DNA of 34,559 nt, taken from assembly GCA_028708425.1 (NCBI GenBank), contig JAQVYY010000040.1, positions 1 to 34,559 of the forward strand, given 5' to 3'. The DNA is from Bacteroidales bacterium. Lineage in GTDB: Bacteria; Bacteroidota; Bacteroidia; Bacteroidales; Tenuifilaceae. A program made the translations under genes and the position numbers. The notes beneath the pieces were generated by a model, which was not told where the DNA came from, searched no databases, and saw only the letters and a list, made by a program, of their open reading frames with translations. Below are positions 32,217 to 34,559 of the stretch, one piece after another. The stretch's first letter is position 1. Each line of letters starts with the position of its first letter.

Positions 32217-32362
32217 TTCGCATTATTCATCAAATTTGTTAAAGATGAATGCAAATGCGGGTAACCCCGACTTACTCGAGCCCAATTTTGGGTAACAAAA
32301 TTGGTTGTGAGGCTTAGTCGCTGTCGGAGGCAGCAATTATTCATATGAATAATTGGGGATAA
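32217..32362 (+). repeat. Full copy C of the 145-bp structured repeat
   Basis: The arms CGCATTATTCATC / GATGAATGCAAATGCG, GCCCA-ATTT-TGGGT (one G-T pair) and GCTGTC-GGA-GGCAGC are kept. It ends in the perfect 20-bp palindrome AATTATTCATATGAATAATT (32335-32354). It lies between the terminator above and the ettA ATG at 32395. Confidence 0.85.
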
Positions 32363-32394
32363 GTGGTTGATAAATAGAAACAATATAAGCGAAT

Positions 32395-34068
32395 ATGGCG
32401 GACGAAAAGATTATTTTTTCAATGGTGGGCGTGAGTAAAGTGTTTCCGCCCCAAAAAAAAGTTCTTAACAATATCTACCTGTCGTTTTTCTACGGAGCTA
32501 AAATTGGTATTATTGGGCTTAACGGTTCGGGAAAATCAACCCTGCTGAAAATTATTGCAGGTGTCGATAAGTCGTACCAGGGCGAGGTGGTTTTTTCTCC
32601 CGGATATTCGGTGGGATACTTAGAGCAGGAACCACAGCTCGATGACTCGAAAACAGTTAAAGAGATTGTTGAAGAGGGGGTTAAGGACGTGGTGCAGCTT
32701 ATGCGACAGTACGACGAGGTAAACGCTAAGTTTTCTGAGCCCATGTCCGACGACGAGATGATGAAATTGGTTGAGTTACAGGGTGAACTAACCGAAAAGA
32801 TTGATAATGTTGATGGATGGACGCTCGATTCAAAGCTAGAGCGGGCTATGGACGCTCTTCGCTGTCCCGACCCCGAAGCCTCGGTAAAAGTACTTTCTGG
32901 TGGTGAGCGCAGAAGGGTAGCACTTTGTAGATTGTTGCTACAGGAACCCGATGTGCTTTTACTCGACGAACCCACAAACCATTTAGATGCCGAAAGTTTG
33001 CAGTGGCTCGAAGTGCATCTTCAGCAGTATAAGGGTACGGTTATTGCCATTACGCACGACCGTTACTTTCTCGATAATGTGGCTGGTTGGATTTTGGAAC
33101 TCGACAGGGGCGAGGGGATACCCTGGAAAGGGAACTACACCTCGTGGTTAGAGCAAAAATCTAATAGGTTGGCTCAGGAGGAGAAGCAAGAGAGTAAGCG
33201 CAAAAGAACCCTTGATCGCGAGCTCGAGTGGGTGCGCATGTCGCCAAAGGCACGTCAAGCCAAAAGCAAGGCACGTCTTTCGGCATACGATAAGTTGCTA
33301 AACGAGGATGCAAAGCAGAAGGAGGAACGTTTGGAGATTTTTATTCCTAACGGGCCAAGGCTAGGCGATAGTGTAATTGAGGCCAAAGACGTGGCCAAAG
33401 GCTATGGCGATAAGTTACTGTATGATAATTTGAACTTTAAGTTACCGCCAAACGGCATAGTAGGGGTAATTGGTCCTAACGGAGCAGGAAAAACAACCCT
33501 TTTTCGTTTAATTATGGGGCTCGAAACCCCTGATAAGGGAACCTTTGATGTGGGGCCAACGGTTAAGCTCGCCTATGTTGATCAGCAGCACTCAGCCATC
33601 GACCCTGAGAAAACCGTATTCGAAGTAATTTCTGGTGGACTCGATTTTGTGATGCTTGGTAACCGTCAGGTTAATGCTAGGGCATACGTAGCCCGATTTA
33701 ATTTCTCGGGAGCCGATCAGGAGAAAAAATGCGGTGTGCTGTCGGGTGGTGAGCGCAACAGGTTACACCTAGCGTTAGCGCTTAAGGAGGAGGGTAACGT
33801 AATTCTTCTCGACGAGCCCACCAACGATATTGATGTGAACACCCTGCGTGCGCTTGAGGAAGGTTTGGAAAGCTTTGCTGGTTGTGCCGTGGTAATTAGC
33901 CACGACCGCTGGTTTCTCGATCGTATTGCAACGCACATCCTTGCATTCGAGGGTAACTCGCAGGTTTATTTCTTCGAGGGGTCGTTTAGCGAGTACGAGG
34001 AGAACAAACGCAAACGCCTTGGCGACGAGCAACCCCATCGAATCAAGTATCGCAAGTTAATGGATTAG
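32395..34068 (+). CDS. ettA: Energy-dependent translational throttle protein EttA
   Basis: An ABC-F ATPase that binds the ribosomal E site and gates the first elongation step according to the ATP/ADP ratio. The 557 residues have two ABC cassettes: Walker A GLNGSGKST (41-49) and GPNGAGKTT (360-368), signatures LSGGERRR (about 168) and LSGGERNR, and Walker B LLLDEPTNHLD (about 188) and ILLDEPTNDID. The linker between them (about 240-320) is basic and helical as in the P-site tRNA interaction motif (YTSWLEQKSNRLAQEEKQ, SPKARQAKSKARLSAYDK). The C-terminus HRIKYRKLM is typical of EttA. It has a plain ATG start just after the structured repeat and no clear promoter. Confidence 0.95.
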   Translation: MADEKIIFSMVGVSKVFPPQKKVLNNIYLSFFYGAKIGIIGLNGSGKSTLLKIIAGVDKSYQGEVVFSPGYSVGYLEQEPQLDDSKTVKEIVEEGVKDVVQLMRQYDEVNAKFSEPMSDDEMMKLVELQGELTEKIDNVDGWTLDSKLERAMDALRCPDPEASVKVLSGGERRRVALCRLLLQEPDVLLLDEPTNHLDAESLQWLEVHLQQYKGTVIAITHDRYFLDNVAGWILELDRGEGIPWKGNYTSWLEQKSNRLAQEEKQESKRKRTLDRELEWVRMSPKARQAKSKARLSAYDKLLNEDAKQKEERLEIFIPNGPRLGDSVIEAKDVAKGYGDKLLYDNLNFKLPPNGIVGVIGPNGAGKTTLFRLIMGLETPDKGTFDVGPTVKLAYVDQQHSAIDPEKTVFEVISGGLDFVMLGNRQVNARAYVARFNFSGADQEKKCGVLSGGERNRLHLALALKEEGNVILLDEPTNDIDVNTLRALEEGLESFAGCAVVISHDRWFLDRIATHILAFEGNSQVYFFEGSFSEYEENKRKRLGDEQPHRIKYRKLMD

Positions 34069-34131
34069 ATTAAATAGCAGTATTGGTGTTGTGGCTACAG
34101 GGTTAATGTAAACCTACAACCCCAATATTTT

Positions 34132-34139
34132 TACTTTTG
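34132..34139 (+). promoter_or_regulatory. Perfect -7 box TACTTTTG for the DUF4870 gene
   Basis: Exact TAnnTTTG, followed by C, 13 bases before the ATG at 34153. Confidence 0.5.
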
Positions 34140-34152
34140 CTCCCAACAACTT

Positions 34153-34440
34153 ATGGAACACATAAACTACATTAACAGCGAAGAGCGCACCATGGCAATG
34201 CTTTGTCATTTAAGCGCATTGGCTATGTTTATAGTTCCTTTCGGCCGCATCCTTGGGCCACTAATTGTTTGGCTTATTAAAAGAGAGCAGTATGTTGAAG
34301 TGGATAGGCAGGGTAAGGATGCCCTGAACTTTCATCTATCAATATTTTTATACGCCATTGTAGCGAGTTTTTTTATTATTGTACTTATAGGTATTTTTAT
34401 GCTGATTGCTGTGGGAGTTTTCAGTCTGATTATTACCTAA
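34153..34440 (+). pseudogene. DUF4870 small membrane protein, truncated at the C-terminus
   Basis: A 95-residue membrane protein. It has the DUF4870 opening (RTMAMLCHLSALAMFIVPFGRILGPLIVWLIKR), the central KDALNFHLSIFLYAIV, and membrane helices at about 15-42 and 62-93. Family members go on for about 25 more residues after this last helix, with a conserved Gly and a YP-containing tail. Here the frame stops at TAA formed at the junction with the terminal repeat (34435-34440), so the gene is probably cut by that element. Function of the family is unknown; the truncation may inactivate it. Confidence 0.72.
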
Positions 34441-34559
34441 ATTGAGCGATTTGTGCAAAAAAAGATAAAAGATAGTTTGTTTAATACCCTGATAATGTGT
34501 AATTTAAAGGTGTCAAAACTAATAAATAACACTTCACCATTTGGGTGCACAAAACTATC
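34435..34559. repeat. Right copy of the window-terminal inverted repeat
   Basis: Inverted copy of bases 3-127 with one mismatch. It begins at the broken end of the DUF4870 gene and runs off the window. The same end of the element faces inward at both sides, so the two copies are oppositely oriented. Confidence 0.85.

Noticed and set aside
1-34559. Window as a circular plasmid or phage with terminal redundancy
   Set aside because: The end repeats are inverted, not direct, and the gene content is housekeeping chromosome without replication or capsid genes.

Overview
The window looks like chromosomal DNA of a Bacteroidota bacterium, probably Bacteroidales or Marinilabiliales. The evidence is of four kinds. 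There are secreted proteins ending in type IX secretion (T9SS) sorting domains. Promoters carry the Bacteroidota -7 box TAnnTTTG, and Shine-Dalgarno sites are scarce. The gene cluster porG-like / uppS / bamA / skp / skp is the one known from Porphyromonas and relatives. Base composition is fairly AT-rich. No tRNA, rRNA, CRISPR array, phage module or complete transposase gene was seen.

Layout. Bases 1-4220 hold three T9SS cargo genes, the first cut by the window edge, separated by repeat-rich spacers. A HemK-like methyltransferase (4221-5273, +) converges on a HAD phosphatase (5339-5977, -). From 5.3 to 16.1 kb almost everything is on the minus strand and concerns the envelope. Read in transcription order this is: CBS protein, Omp85 protein, NAD kinase, two small beta-barrels (the second PorG-like), UppS, BamA, two Skp/OmpH chaperones, MurI and the HAD phosphatase. 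UppS and MurI supply peptidoglycan precursors; Skp and BamA deliver and insert outer-membrane barrels; PorG belongs to the T9SS, which exports cargo such as the proteins at the left end. At 16.1 kb transcription diverges to pdxJ and an alpha/beta hydrolase (+). An exonuclease and udk (-) follow, then manA and a SiaB-like kinase gene (+).

From 20.8 to 32.4 kb housekeeping genes are interspersed with repeats: a secreted YD-repeat protein, a flavin reductase, the prs-rplY-pth-S4 cluster, engB, a lipoprotein dipeptidase, a YceI lipoprotein, a PlsC/OlsB-type acyltransferase fusion with a disturbed 5' end, and a secreted hypothetical protein. The right end has ettA and a truncated DUF4870 gene.

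The most unusual content is non-coding. (1) A 125-bp sequence occurs at both window ends in inverted orientation and interrupts the gene at each end; it looks like the edge of a mobile element. (2) A structured repeat of about 145 bp occurs in three full and two partial copies, all in the same orientation and all just downstream of plus-strand genes. (3) A second repeat of about 290-300 bp occurs as an inverted pair flanking 9.6 kb and has a long hairpin with a compensatory base change. (4) A 440-bp direct duplication joins a T9SS sorting-domain coding segment to its terminator and spacer. (5) A 16-bp palindrome places two -7 boxes face to face between pdxJ and the CBS gene. No complete new multi-gene system is evident; the repeats and regulatory sites are the best candidates for something undescribed.
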